Shown: positions 22,438 to 33,439 of the stretch, piece after piece | Layout: each line of letters opens with the position of its first letter | Position numbering within the stretch: the first letter of the stretch is position 1 | Origin: Brachynemurus nebulosus | Taxonomy: Eukaryota; Arthropoda; Insecta; Neuroptera; Myrmeleontidae | Direction: 5' to 3' | Length of the DNA: 64,000 nucleotides | Assembly: GCA_035578155.1 (NCBI GenBank) | Contig: JAPWDM010000014.1 | Span: forward strand, 10,829,501-10,893,500 | Notes under the pieces: model-generated | The model's input: the letters and a program-made list of their open reading frames with translations, nothing else | The model's database searches: none | Told to the model about the DNA's origin: nothing | Made by a program: the position numbers and the translations under genes

Positions 22438-23320
22438 GGGTAAATGTGGGAGAGATGCCGCGTCGAGAGTGATGCTGCAGTAGCCATTGTTCGTCCGTTG
22501 ATTGATACATAGCGCTACTAATGGATTATATGTTTAAAATAAGTTAATTATTTAAGCTGTATATGGTAACATTTATGATTAGTCCATCAGTTTAGTAATT
22601 ATCCAACTTTTTAGAATTGAAAAGTAAGTTTTTTAACATAATATTTTATCAAGCATTTAATTCATTAGAATTTAAGAATGTATATTTCATTGTTTTAATG
22701 AAAATGTGTTTTGTTATTAATTTAGGTATAATTTAGAAGTACCGTATAAAATTTTAGGTTAGAATTCCGCACTATACAATTATCCAATTATACAATCCTT
22801 AATTATACAATTTTTTTTGACTGTAAATTATGCCACGTTAATATAAAAGATCCATTAATGGATCAGGAAGAGCTCTCATATTGGTAAAGATAACGAAAAT
22901 AATGATGATTGCCTGTGTATTGAATGTTTAGAAAAGTACTCAGAAACAACAAAAAAGCTGACTGGTTAAGATGTATAAAGTGCCAAAAATGGTTACATAT
23001 GACATGCATCATGTATGAAGATGTGTGTAATATATGTTCAAGAGGGACGTTGCGCCAAAAAATGCAAAATTTTTAATATGAACTATGCGGCGTCTCTCCT
23101 TTTTTGATGCGGCATCTCACCCATGGGTGTAGGATCGATGCCGCTTTGCAGGCTCTACAAAAATGTTAATTATGAATCCTCAAAATTTAAAATTATTTAT
23201 AAATAATTTTAAAGAACAATGTTTGTATTTATTGTGTACCAAATTTCAAATTAATTAAAAGTATACTTAAAGAATTATCAAGTGTCTTCAAAATGTGCGG
23301 CAACTCTCCCGCATTCACCC
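22438..23320 (+). mobile_element. TA-flanked element with GCGGCATCTC motifs and zinc-finger remnant
   Basis: The left end is GGGTAAATGTGGGAGAGATG (after TA at 22436-22437) and the right end is CTCCCGCATTCACCC (before TA at 23321-23322): a clean inverted repeat and a TA duplication. Variants of GCGGCATCTC recur near both ends and at about 23088, 23110 and 23142. The interior (about 22912-23045) encodes a Cys-rich domain; see the pseudogene entry. TA insertion plus that domain suggests a pogo/Tigger-type member of the Tc1/mariner superfamily, inferred from memory of the family. Confidence 0.82.
22912..23045 (+). pseudogene. Transposase C-terminal Cys-rich zinc finger, frameshifted
   Basis: Translation gives DDCLCIECLEKYSETTKK, then, after a one-base frame change in an A-run (about 22960), ADWLRCIKCQKWLHMTC and, ending the domain, DVCNICSR. 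The pattern C-x-C-x2-C, then W-x-x-C-x2-C-x2-W-x-H-x3-C-x7-C-x2-C is like the PHD-type finger found at the C terminus of many pogo/Tigger-like transposases and related element proteins. The frameshift and the lack of any upstream catalytic domain show that this is a dead remnant in an internally deleted element. Family naming is by pattern, not by search. Confidence 0.65.
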
Positions 23321-23431
23321 TACTTATAATACTTAAAATTAGTAGTAAGAATTTATTTTTCCAGAGAAAATGTAGAATTCTTCGTCTAACAATTCAAATT
23401 TCTTTACATCTCCGTCAGGCGCTCATAATTA

Positions 23432-24205
23432 CACGGAGAGAAAAATCCTATAATTTTTGTAGAGAAAATTTCAGAAAAATTACCATGCTCCCCTATAATC
23501 CGTACGCTATCTACGACCAAAATAAAAAATATGTGCTAGCATGGTAAAATTTAATGTGGTGCTAACACAACTTTTATCACACTCTTATGCATATATATTA
23601 TAGTTTAATTCTTGTTGTCGTACTCTTTCATTTGCGCATCTGACTCGCGACCTTATGTTGGTTGCGCTGTACCTGTAAAAACATGCATACAAAAATGATT
23701 GCCAACAATATATTCTAGTTAATACTAAAAATAGTGAAATAACAAAAAGATGAATTAAACGCTGACATCGTCCTGAGAGAGTCAAAGAGAAACTGACTGC
23801 TACCTGCTTCTAACACAGTCTGATAAATCAAGGTGCTTGCTGCGACCCGTACGACCAAGTTGGTCTTCCACAGGCCACACCTATGGTTCGCATGTAACTC
23901 GCTTTGAGTGAGGTATATTTCAACAGCGTTCCCAACACAACCAACCTTCTTTCTGTTAATAGCATGGTAATTTTTTTTAATAAAAACAATTAAAAATTAT
24001 TTTTTTGTCGGCAATGGTACTTTTTACTGTGCTGTTTTACAAATTTTACGGAGATAATATTACGGAAAGAACATTCTATCCTTTAAATTTTCTATGATTA
24101 ATTATAATTTTTATATTTTTACCGTACAGAATTGAATATGTTCGTCTTTTACACGTCGATTGTAGTGCTGAGCACAGTAATTTCTATAGGAATTTTCTCT
24201 CCGTG
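23432..24205 (-). mobile_element. CACGGAGAG TA-type element, copy 2 (reversed)
   Basis: The plus strand reads CACGGAGAGAAAAATCCTATAA at the left and ATTTTCTCTCCGTG at the right, with TA on both sides (23430-23431, 24206-24207). The landmarks are in reverse order relative to 61904-62710: ATTACCATGCTCCC at the left, CACGTCGATTGTAGTGCTGA at the right. The core (about 23590-23900) is less AT-rich and carries a minus-strand frame, listed separately. It is 774 bp with no recognisable transposase. Confidence 0.88.
23585..23785 (-). CDS. Short frame shared by CACGGAGAG copies; function unknown
   Basis: A 66-codon minus-strand frame inside copy 2. Its end (…SRVRCANERVRQQELNYNIYA) and earlier part (RCQRLIHLFVISLFLVL) match the 97-codon plus-strand frame in copy 3 at 62267-62560 (…LRVRCANERVRQQALNYNIYA). 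I recognise no domain. Both frames stop at the same codon, and the shared nucleotide sequence is enough to explain the shared protein, so this may not be a gene. The corresponding region of copy 1 does not keep the frame open. Listed because it is the only open frame conserved between copies. Confidence 0.25.
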   Translation of the reverse strand: MTLSGRCQRLIHLFVISLFLVLTRIYCWQSFLYACFYRYSATNIRSRVRCANERVRQQELNYNIYA

Positions 24206-24207
24206 TA

Positions 24208-25066
24208 CTTTTTACCAATCAATTACCACTAATTGCAATTAAGAAAACCTTGTTAAACCTTGATAAATTGCCATCACCTCGATTATGTTTTTACAAAATC
24301 ACGATCAATAAAAATCATTGATTTAATGTTCCCGCGAAAACAATTTCAGTGTACTTGATAAAAATACAATTAGCTAACATGTTTGTAATTTTTTGTTCTA
24401 CTCTTTTATTAGATAATAAAATTTTTCGATATGAAATTATTATAAACGCGAATATATTTACACGTACAATCCGAGTACATTACATCTCGTGATTTATTAA
24501 GTCAGTAAAAAAAAAAAATTACAACTCTCTCTGCTAATAAATAAAATAATTTGTTCATAATAATGGTATATGCGTGCCATCTTGTGACGCTGCATTGAAC
24601 ATGATGACATGTTTTTAAAAAACATAACCTTCAAAAATTATATACTAGGGACATAATATGTTTGTAATGCATTTATAAATTAATTTGAAATGCAAAAAAA
24701 TATGGAAAATTATTGTGAAAATTATGTAATTGGTTTCTTTATTTTCATGAAAACAATAATGGGTAAAAAATTATATGCCTTGGATTTAAAAAAAAAATAA
24801 TAAAATTATAGTGTGTGCGTTAGCTGTCCACAACTGATATGGTCCTATTTACTGAATAACAGTCCAATCGTGGTACCTAGAGTTACTCAGAACTGTCCCC
24901 ATCTCTATAATTTTCTGGAGCTTTTACCGCTAAGTCTAAATTTTTTCGAAAGAGAAAAACTGTTTGTGCTAAATTTGAGGAAATTAATTTATTAATAGGT
25001 ACTAACCTACCAAAACTTTACCGACTCAGTTTCTTTGTTTATTCAGAATGTTTATTTTTGATGATA
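24208..25066. other. AT-rich DNA without recognisable gene
   Basis: Nothing recognisable. The small frame at 24813-24995 has no known domain. Confidence 0.5.
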
Positions 25067-25262
25067 CACTCTCAAAACGATTTCTTTGTTCAAAGATTAA
25101 AAATTTCTTGGAAATTATTTTCTTTGAAACAAAAAAAATTATTTTTTTTTGAATCAGAGAAATATTTTTTTGACCACTAAAAAGAAAATTATTTCTTTGA
25201 TTCAAGGAAAAAAATTTCAAAGAAATTTTTAATCTTTGAACAAAGAAATCGTTTTGAGAGTA
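25067..25262. mobile_element. Palindromic MITE ACTCTCAAAACGATTTC
   Basis: The 196-bp near-perfect foldback has a left arm beginning CACTCTCAAAACGATTTCTT and a right arm ending AAGAAATCGTTTTGAGAGTA. TA lies on both sides (25065-25066, 25263-25264). The arms carry CAAAGATTAAAAATTTCTT, and the centre has a few CTTTGA/TCAAAG alternations. Non-coding; TA target suggests a Tc1/mariner-related MITE, but the superfamily is unproven. Confidence 0.83.
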
Positions 25263-25264
25263 TA

Positions 25265-25924
25265 GTAATATTTAAATTTATATTTATTTTCTGTGACATT
25301 TTCGTTCTATTTCGAACATATTTAGAAAATAAATGGGAATCAAAATATTAGTACCATAAAGAATAGACATTCAACTATTAGTAATAACCTTCCCCGACAG
25401 AGCACCATCATTACAGTTCTGATTTTGTATGCCTATCATCTTACAAAAATATATTTCTTTCTGTTTGTTTCTAAACTAAAACTAGTAATAATATATCATA
25501 GCACATTTCAAGAATATTCCCCTGGTAGCATTCAGTATCGCAGGCAAAAGAAGCAAAATAGGTAAAAATTCGATTGTTGATTTTGATTTTATTTTTCTTA
25601 AGGGGATCTTTTGGTCTAGAGAGCAAAAATTTTGGCTTTTTTAGCAATATATAAAAAAAAAAAAAGTTATCAATATTTTTACAGTTCATTTTTTATCATC
25701 TATTCTTTGATATATAAACAAATTTTCATACAAAAGAATAAAAATTCAAGGACTTTAAAAGGACTTTCAAGCAATTTAAATATAGCCATGCAAAAAAGTG
25801 ATGTATTGGTCGACATGATTTTGGGATTTGTGTTCATCTACAACAAAAAAAAATGAGAAGATTCTGGATTAGAAAGGTTGTGATTCTAGCAGGGACGACA
25901 TTGAAAAAAGTCTTTTTATTTTAT
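25265..25924. other. AT-rich DNA without recognisable gene
   Basis: Nothing recognisable. Overlapping short frames on both strands at 25471-25856 are Lys/Phe/Ile-rich and reflect base composition. Confidence 0.5.
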
Positions 25925-26352
25925 TTAAATAGTAAAAATTAAAATTTTTGCAATATCCGTAATCCCCACCATAAAGCAATATAATATACTAAAGATCAGA
26001 GTTGTGCGTGTAATTTACTTCGGGTAAATTACACAGTTTTTTACATGTAAAAAAATTTGTAATTTACACATACCTGTTTTGATAAAAAAACTGTAAACCC
26101 TACCATTAGGCGACTCTACCATTAGGCAACGTGTATTGAAGTTACGTGTCAAATTTGAAGTTGACTGAATAAATGGAACTCGAGGTATCATGTCATCCAG
26201 CTTGAAAAACGTAGTTTCAAGAAAAATGCACATAATGTTTTGAAGTATAATTACCGACAGCGGGATCTACCGTATTAAAATGGCTATCACTTTATAAATT
26301 TTCAAAATTTTTAAATTCCTTTTGGAGGACACATTTTTAAAGGTCTATACCT
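25925..26352 (+). repeat. Dispersed repeat R, copy 2
   Basis: It aligns with 18335-18609. It differs by an extra segment of about 130 bp (roughly 25980-26110) that contains an inverted GTAATTTAC motif series (GTGTAATTTACTTCGGGTAAATTACAC and flanks) and a small duplication of CTACCATTAGGC. The extra segment may be a small insertion. Confidence 0.68.
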
Positions 26353-26633
26353 GCAGAAAATAAAAAAAAAATCGAATTTAAAAAAAAAGTTCTAGATTGG
26401 AATACTGCCTTAAGAAAAAACTGACAATATTTTAAAAATTAATGCCTTTGTGCCGTTGTATATTCTTAATTTTAATATTTTAATGAAAATGATCACATAA
26501 CGAAAAACTTTTTGAACACAAATTTATCTTATACCTGATTAATCTCTAAACAATTCTCAAACAATAAAATATCCATTCTGGAAAAATTCACTTCGCAAAT
26601 TATTAACATTATAAAAAAAAAAATGTAACTTAA

Positions 26634-27306
26634 GGCTGCCTGCACACGATCAGTGATACTGTTAGTATTTCAAAATACTGACACTTTTATTGATCGTGTA
26701 TTGACGATACTGAAATAATGATGAAAGTATCGAAGAATGGCTTATAATTCCGTCAGTATTGATTTCAGTAGGTACTAAGACGTGAAGAGGACAGTGAAAT
26801 TAATGACAGTTAAAACCGTTAAAACATATTTCTCGTATATTATGTACCAACGGTACCAGCCGAGATAAATACAAATCGATTGTAGATCGTATAATATGTA
26901 CATTATGGAAAAGTAGGCTTGTACAGCTTGTACATATAATATTTTTGATTAGTATGTAAGGTAATATGTACAATATGTACGATATGTACCGTATGTACAT
27001 ACATACGTATATGTATGGCTTAGCTAGAAAAAACAGAACGAACATAACGTTTTTTCTTTTTTGTTGTCTTCTTTTGAGTTGCAAACGCTAGTACTATAGC
27101 TAAACACGCTTCGTCGATAAGAATAACAATTCCAAAATTTTATTAATTTAAAAATTCCGAAAAATTAAACTTGACAGTTTGTTTTAAAATACTGAAGAAA
27201 ATAATGATAGTGTACGGTATCATAAAAATACTGAAGTAATAAGAATAATGATTCATTATTTTAATCAGTAAATACTGACAGTATTACTGATCGTGTACAG
27301 GCAGCC
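26634..27306. mobile_element. Harbinger-like MITE, TAA duplication
   Basis: The left end is GGCTGCCTGCACACGATCAG and the right end the inverted CTGATCGTGTACAGGCAGCC, each followed inward by ACTG(T)…AGTATT. TAA flanks both sides (26631-26633 and 27307-27309), the TWA-type duplication expected of PIF/Harbinger. Inside, GATCGTGTATTGACGATACTG repeats the end motif and 26940-27010 has repeated TATGTAC strings. The minus-strand frame 26800-27084 is read through these and is not convincing coding. Confidence 0.82.
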
Positions 27307-27309
27307 TAA

Positions 27310-29672
27310 TAAAGACATAATATAAACAATTTTAAAATGGTTGGAACCACAATGAACCAGGTATGGTGAGATTCAGTGTGGAAAAATGATCAGAGTAAAA
27401 TGAACACGCCGATTGAAATGAGTTTAGAGCAGGGTGGATATAGGGTGGAGTGGGCAATATAGAAGAGAGAATTTCATCATCATAAATAATATTGAAGGTG
27501 GAAAAAGAGATTGGTTAAAGGAGATAATGTGATGATGATCAAAGTCGTCAAAATTTCCACCTAAATAAAATTCAACGAAGTGTACATAAAAGGGTTAAAT
27601 GTATCTATTCTCACCACCTACTCCACTCCCCCTCGCGCCCCACCGCCAGTACAATCGCACCGTGGTTCTACACTCAAATGACATGATAAAGTATCTAGAT
27701 TCGTTTAACGTACGCGCAATATGGCTACATGGTATTATTTTGTATGTGTTAATAAATGTGGTTAATACTTTCTTTGTGAACGTTTTGAAATATTAAATTT
27801 ACTTCGTAAACACTTTTTTTCACATTTGTTGAGAAAAAAACTTTATTGGTAAAAGAGAATTTTGCATTTTGCATTTTTGTAGGTAATCTTAATGTCTATG
27901 TTTGTTTTAAGTGACGTGTGGGTTAACATTTTCTTGGAACGATTTGTTGTTGAAGAACTGATTGGTGATGAAATCGAAAGTCGTGGATGGTCACAGGATG
28001 TGTGCATCAAGATCTGTAATAGACCAGGGGACAGGGCCCAAATACAACCACGTGGGGACCGCTAAGTAATATAGATTTTGTGGGCTCCCCCATCTTAATT
28101 GTTTGGTTTCTGAGTTTATTAAGGTAGTGAAAACCTTTTAATCACTTTTGAGACCTGACTAGTTTTTGCAATTCAAAATCAAAATTGTCACTGCAGTTTT
28201 ATATTTCGGAGTTTTTGGATTGCCTTTCTGTCGAACTTCGTAACGGATATTATCACAGTAAATCTCGGGATATATCTTAATATTTTTTCTGGAACTCAGG
28301 AGTTTCTAGAAGACGTGGAATTCCTAGATAATAACCTACTTTATCTATATATAGAAATCCGGTACTGTTAGGAAGCTATCAAACTCAAGGTGTCTAATGA
28401 GTAAACTGAGACTGCCTACAGGCCCAAATTTGAAAATAGGTAGAGTAGCCGATTGCTGAGGGACCGCGAAGATTGTATGGGCTTCTGGACAGAAAACTTA
28501 TGATGGATAATTGTTTGACTCTTCCGTTAAAAGGTGATAGATACAATTTTTTCAATTTTTTTAAACAAGTTATCGTGTTGATATAATACACGCAAGTTCA
28601 TAGCGTCCCATAATGTTTCTACATACAACTAAACTGGCGATTGTTTAAAAATTGTTAGCAGGCACCTAGCCTAAGACGTTCCCCCTGTTTTATATGCTAC
28701 GTAAGGAACTCCACGTTTCTTGGCCCAACAGATTTTATCTGCCTAGGGGATAAATTTCCAAAAACCTCTTCTTGGTGTTCGCCTACATTACGTAAGGAAC
28801 CCTTGTGCAAAATTTCACGTTTCTAAGAATGTTTCTTGTTAAAAATTATTAACATATGCTTAGCTTTAGAACTATCAGAAGCGATAAAATGAATTTTAGT
28901 AATTTTTTCGAATACTTTGTACATATAGTTTCGGTCATGGTCAGGACACAAAAGGTTTTAAGAATCTGTTGAAGAAACTTTTTCTTCCACTTTGCCAATG
29001 ATGTTCATTTTTGTGGAAAACAAGAAACTATGCAGACAAAACACAAAATAACATCAAAGAAAAGCAAACTTCTTTTTTTTTCGTGAATTGAAAACTTTTC
29101 TGGTAACAATAAACGTTTTCGGTGCGAAACACATTTCCTCTTATTTTCTCACACAGTGACGTAAATGGAACGTGAGTGTTAATTTATAGTGACAAAGTAA
29201 GGTGTTTATAAGTGAGAGACAAAGAAACAGGCACACATAATATGTATAGCATTGACAATAATATATGACAGGTAATTCGGGGGTGGGTGGGGTAGTTGGG
29301 GTCGATATAGTGAAAAGTTTCGCGAAGATACCTGACTCTGATGAAGAAATGATCGTTTTCTCGTGCAACACTCGCGACACAAAGCAACATAGTAAATATC
29401 ACATATGCATAAACGTGTGATGGTGGTGAATGATCAGGTATACTCGAAAGTTCTAGAGTATGTATGTGTGGAGATGACTGGAGGTGTCGCGGGAGTGGAA
29501 GGTATAAGGAGTTCGCGGTCGCTTTTCGGGAAACTATTCTAGTTCGATTTCTATAAGATTGCAATTGAATACTGTAAGTTTGTTGGTAAAAAGTTTGTAG
29601 TTGGATTCTTCTTGTAATAGTTCGGATATTGAAAACGATTCCAATGATTTTTCTGAAATCTGAGAATATACG
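27310..29672. other. Mixed-composition DNA without recognisable gene
   Basis: No gene could be recognised. Two areas are less AT-biased: 28660-28810, with a repeated ACGTAAGGAAC…GTTTCT string, and 29120-29560, which holds overlapping 79- and 126-codon minus-strand frames without a known domain. The latter looks single-copy and could be unique DNA such as a regulatory or untranslated region, but nothing decides this. A short GGGCCC/GGGCTCCCCC area at 28023-28095 may be a hAT remnant. Confidence 0.45.
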
Positions 29673-29788
29673 GTTTTAGCGAATTTCCAGAATGGAATTC
29701 AACTATTACAGCCACTGTCATGACGCGACTTGAGCCCGGGACTATGGCAGCAATTTGTTTTGAGCTTCCTAGAAACCGAAAATAATAT

Positions 29789-29885
<97 letters not shown>

Positions 29886-30262
29886 GTCCGCGCAATAACT
29901 CTCGAACGAAAAGTCTTACGTATATGAAATTTGGTGAAAATATTGGAAGTCCCAAATCGTTGGACGAGTTCATTAACCAGACACATCCGATGCCCGGAAC
30001 ATAATATTTTTGGCAATTTTCGTGAAAAAAAATAGTTTTTTGCCAAAATTTTCCCTTATTTAAAAAATTTTATGAAATTTTTTTACACCATTGCAAAGAG
30101 GAGAAAGAAATTACATAAAAAGGTCTTTAAACTATTATTCTATATCAACTACTTTCCAAGAAAAACTAACTTTTATGAACGGAAATTCGCTAGGTTATAC
30201 AGGATGCTGCGACAGAGGTATTTTAGTGTTATATTGCGACAGAGGTATTTTAGTGTTATATT
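29673..30262 (+). repeat. Dispersed repeat A with (AT)n, copy 2
   Basis: It has the full block order of repeat A: TTTTAGCGAATTTCCAGAAT, GACTTGAGCCCGGGACTATG, (AT)n, CAATAACTCTCGAACGAA, AAAATTTTCCCTTATT, then GGAAATTCGCTAGGTTATAC. At the right end a unit of about 30 bp containing GCGACAGAGGTATTTTAGTG is tandemly duplicated (about 30207-30265). Frames across it are AT-array artefacts. Confidence 0.82.
29793..29885. repeat. (AT)n microsatellite
   Basis: About 90 bp of alternating TA in repeat A copy 2, directly after CCGAAAATAATATTCAC, the same junction as in the other copies. Confidence 0.95.
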
Positions 30263-30289
30263 GCGACTGAAAGGGTCTTGTATTTGAAA

Positions 30290-30564
30290 ATAATTATTTC
30301 CGATACGTATGCGTAAAGAGAGGTATTCTAGTAGGCTTAAATTGGAGCACAAATCTAAGGGACTGACATATACCCAACCGGATCAAGTGCGCAGTATATT
30401 CCTCCACGAGCCGTCAGGCGAGGGGGGGTAACCGCACGAGATACCTCACTTTACGCATACGTATCGAATAATCTTGAATTTTTGGAGAATTTCTTCTAAT
30501 ACAGAAACATACTTGGAAGCAAAATTTCATTAAAAAATAAAATTTTTTGGGGGTTAATTTAAGA
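30290..30564. other. Spacer with short inverted ends
   Basis: TCCGATACGTATGCGTAAAG (30299) and CTTTACGCATACGTATCGAA (30451) are inverted copies of about 18 bp bounding roughly 170 bp with a G-run (GCGAGGGGGGGT). This may be a small MITE at about 30300-30470. Confidence 0.55.
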
Positions 30565-30572
30565 ATCTAATT

Positions 30573-30809
30573 CAGGGGTGGCCAACCCGCGGCCCGCGGG
30601 CCGCATGTGGCCCGCCTAGAATTTTTTTGGCCCGCGAGATTCATCACACTTATAAAAAATGTTTATTTTACATTGACCAAGGAAGTGAAAACCAATGTAT
30701 AAAAAAATAAGTACATAATATATAGGAACATATAATTTTATTTGCGGCCCGCGGAGTTATGATGTGCTTCCAAAGTGGCCCGCAAGATCATTTGGGTTGG
30801 CCACCCCTG
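30573..30809. mobile_element. hAT MITE CAGGGGTGGCCAAC
   Basis: The 237-bp element has ends CAGGGGTGGCCAACCC and GGGTTGGCCACCCCTG and a perfect 8-bp direct repeat ATCTAATT on both sides (30565-30572, 30810-30817). Subterminal regions repeat GGCCCGC (GCGGCCCGCGG in both halves); the middle is AT-rich. No transposase is present. The flanking repeat is exact, so insertion may be fairly recent. Confidence 0.93.
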
Positions 30810-30897
30810 ATCTAATTATTTAATTTTTACTATAATACTCAAATTTTGGTACAATGGCAAAGTTGTAATTATTGGAGACCATTATCTTTACTGTGCA

Positions 30898-31088
30898 CAG
30901 AGCCGGAGAGGGAGTGCAGGTGGGATGATTGCTGGGGCCCACGCCTAAAAAGGGACCCCGGAGCCTTGGTTAGGGACCCGGACAAAGTAAAAAGACGTTT
31001 TTACCTCGTAAATTGTATTTTCTAAGAAAAAAATATTTGAAAACTTTTTGTGGTGCCCGAAGGTCCGTTATTTCCCTCGCCGGCCCTG
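30898..31088. mobile_element. hAT MITE CAGAGCCGGAGAGGG
   Basis: The 191-bp element has ends CAGAGCCGGAGAGGGA and TCCCTCGCCGGCCCTG. Flanks are ACTGTGCA (30890-30897) and ACTGTAAA (31089-31096), a 6/8 match, so it is older than its neighbour. The interior contains GGGGCCC and GGGACCCGGA blocks. Confidence 0.8.
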
Positions 31089-31427
31089 ACTGTAAATCCT
31101 ATATCCTCGAAAGTTACCGACACAACTTAGCCGAAATAATATCTGTAAGTTTTTCAATTTTTTTAAATAAACAGTTTAAAAATTACGGGTGGCGGTGAAG
31201 GCAAGCTATTTCCCACTTTAAAGCTCAGTATTTTGCGAACGGGATTTAAAACTGAAACATGGTAAAAGGAAAAAGAATTTCATTTTAAGAGCGCTTTCTA
31301 ACAATGTGGTACGTACAAAAAAGAAATTTTATCCACACCTCTGATAGGAGAAGCCTACCGTACCCATCTCAAGAAACCAAAAAAACATTTTTTACTGTGA
31401 ATTAATTGATATCTCTACCTCTAGGAT

Positions 31428-31636
31428 TATGGGCGCCCATATGATGGATTCCAGGGAATGGGAGCGAAGGGTAAAAAGTGAACTTCCGGAGAAACGGAAC
31501 ATTTTTTTCGATTTTTTTCCCCCCACAAATCGCGGGGGCCATACTATATATAACCCACAAAAAATACCATTAACAAAGTCGTTTTGCTTTCTTGAACTCC
31601 TTTTTTCTAATTTTCTTCCCCGCCATGGCGCCTATG
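31428..31636. mobile_element. hAT MITE TATGGGCGCCCAT
   Basis: The 209-bp element has ends TATGGGCGCCCATATG and CCATGGCGCCTATG, and a perfect 8-bp direct repeat TCTAGGAT on both sides (31420-31427, 31637-31644). The interior has a C-run and is AT-rich elsewhere. The 70-codon plus-strand frame starting at 31429 lies inside the element and is not a gene. Confidence 0.9.
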
Positions 31637-31644
31637 TCTAGGAT

Positions 31645-32465
31645 AAAGATTCAAAATTTCATGCTCATAGGCCAAATTCCTCGGAACCTTAAGCCGACAA
31701 GAAATTCTTTGTCTTGTACCATTTATCACACTAACTTCCAAGTATTCTCGTTGGAGTGTTGAGTCCCAGGAAGCAAACTGGAATCTCGATCGGATTTTCA
31801 GCCGAGTATGACCAAAATCAAGACTCGGACTTTATCTTTCAACCACGAAACCCAACGTTATCCTAAACATTCTGTATAACCTGAAAACCTTAAAGTTCAT
31901 AGTATAACTTTGGCTAGCTGACAGACACCAATTCCATACGTAACATTACTCCAAGCGAGTATTGCTATACACCTATATATTATAGTAAGTAGAGCCGACA
32001 TAGCACACTATATGTAAATACATTGTACAAAACTTGCTTCACTCCACTATAAAGGTGATCATCTCATCTTTTTCACATGTTTTCCGATGCACACACAACA
32101 CACACGGGGAACAACATCGAAAAGAGAATCGACGCTTACAAAGGCCTATTCAACCATTTTCTAGTTTACCAACTATTTTACATTTATAACACTGAATATG
32201 TTTTAATGTTTATTTATTAAGCTGGTTGATTATAACACATACACGCACACATACATGGAAGATGTGTAGTGGTGTATCGTCTGATGTATGGGTACTGTAT
32301 TGCCGTAACAAGGGTAACACCTCCAGGGAAATTATTTTGTAAATTGAAGATCTACTACTTTCAACACAGAATATAAGGTAAGGGATAGATATACCCCGGG
32401 ATCACATCAAGCAATTTTGTTGTAAACACTATCCAATTCAAAAATTCAGACCCTTAATATAACTA
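31645..32465. other. Single-copy-looking DNA without recognisable gene
   Basis: More even base composition than average between 31650 and 31960, but no frame longer than 60 codons and no domain. Short CACACA-type strings occur near 32090 and 32245. Confidence 0.45.
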
Positions 32466-32473
32466 ATTCCTAT

Positions 32474-32949
32474 TAGTGATGTCGGGCCGAGAAGCAGTTA
32501 CTCGATTAATCGACTAAAATTGTTTTTCAGATAAAATTAGTCATTAGTCGAAAATATCGAGCCCAGAGTACTCGACTAATCGACTAAATTTTTAATCGAA
32601 TTTATAGTAAGGTAACCTATGTAACTCTTTCAAAAGCAAAGTTTTTTTTCGAATTTAATTATGGACTTTTAATATTTTTCTTTTAAGAAAAAAAAAATAT
32701 GAAATATCACAACATATTAATCACATAAAAGTGAAAAATCATATGGATAGATAATTTTTTAGTTTCCATTTTTTGAAGTCCAATAAATAATACAGAAAAA
32801 TTGTTAAATTCGTCGTTTTTAGCCATTTGAATAAAAATTAATCATTTCAATCATTTAGTCGAAGGTAAAATAGTCGACTAAAATGTGACTAAATGTAAAC
32901 AAAATTAGTCGACTAAACCGACTATTCGATTAATCATCCGACATCACTA
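32474..32949. mobile_element. hAT MITE with AGTCGACTAA motifs
   Basis: The 476-bp element has ends TAGTGATGTCGG and CCGACATCACTA, with a perfect 8-bp duplication ATTCCTAT (32466-32473, 32950-32957). The palindromic motif (T)TAGTCGACTAA and close variants recur at both ends (about 32500-32600 and 32855-32935). The TAGTGATG start is shared with the AAGACC hAT family here. It has no transposase. Confidence 0.92.
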
Positions 32950-32957
32950 ATTCCTAT

Positions 32958-33439
32958 GGTGTTATAAAGAGCTCAACTTTTTAAAAAGTTAATGAGTGAC
33001 TTGAAAAAAGAGCATGGGAAATTATTTATTGGTTAAAATAAAAGTTTTGAAGCCAGGTAGTGAGTCAAATATTGTTGTAATAGAATTCGTAAAGTGAAAC
33101 GCTAATGACTGATTAATCAGTTGCTAGCAGATTTAAAATTTTATATTTAAATTTGTCCACAGCATTCTCAATTGTTATATTTTTTAAATCATTTAAAAAT
33201 ACGCTGCCAATGGGGAGTGGCACACAGCTTCCTCGTACTCGTAAAAGACTTTAAAACAGTATTCTACCAAATATACATATATACCGTGAAATTATATTTT
33301 CGCCTTAAAGTTCATAAAAAATTGTTGTAACTCAAAATACTTAAAGGCTAAATTATAAAATAATAGCAAAAATATTTTAAAAACTAACTCCTAAAATACT
33401 TTAAAAATTTGAGCGAAGTGGGACTAGCAGTAAATATGA
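32958..33439. other. AT-rich DNA without recognisable gene
   Basis: Nothing recognisable. Confidence 0.45.

Noticed and set aside
28020..28100. GGGGACAGGGCCCAAA and GTGGGCTCCCCC as ends of a tiny hAT remnant
   Set aside because: Ends pair poorly and no 8-bp duplication is visible.
29184..29564. 126-codon minus-strand frame overlapping a 79-codon frame
   Set aside because: No domain, overlapping frames in one GC-richer patch, and no splice or start signals that decide between them.
29730..30046. Long Ile-Tyr frames over AT arrays (also near 2832, 35421, 49277)
   Set aside because: They are translations of (AT)n in repeat A on either strand, without coding signature outside the array.
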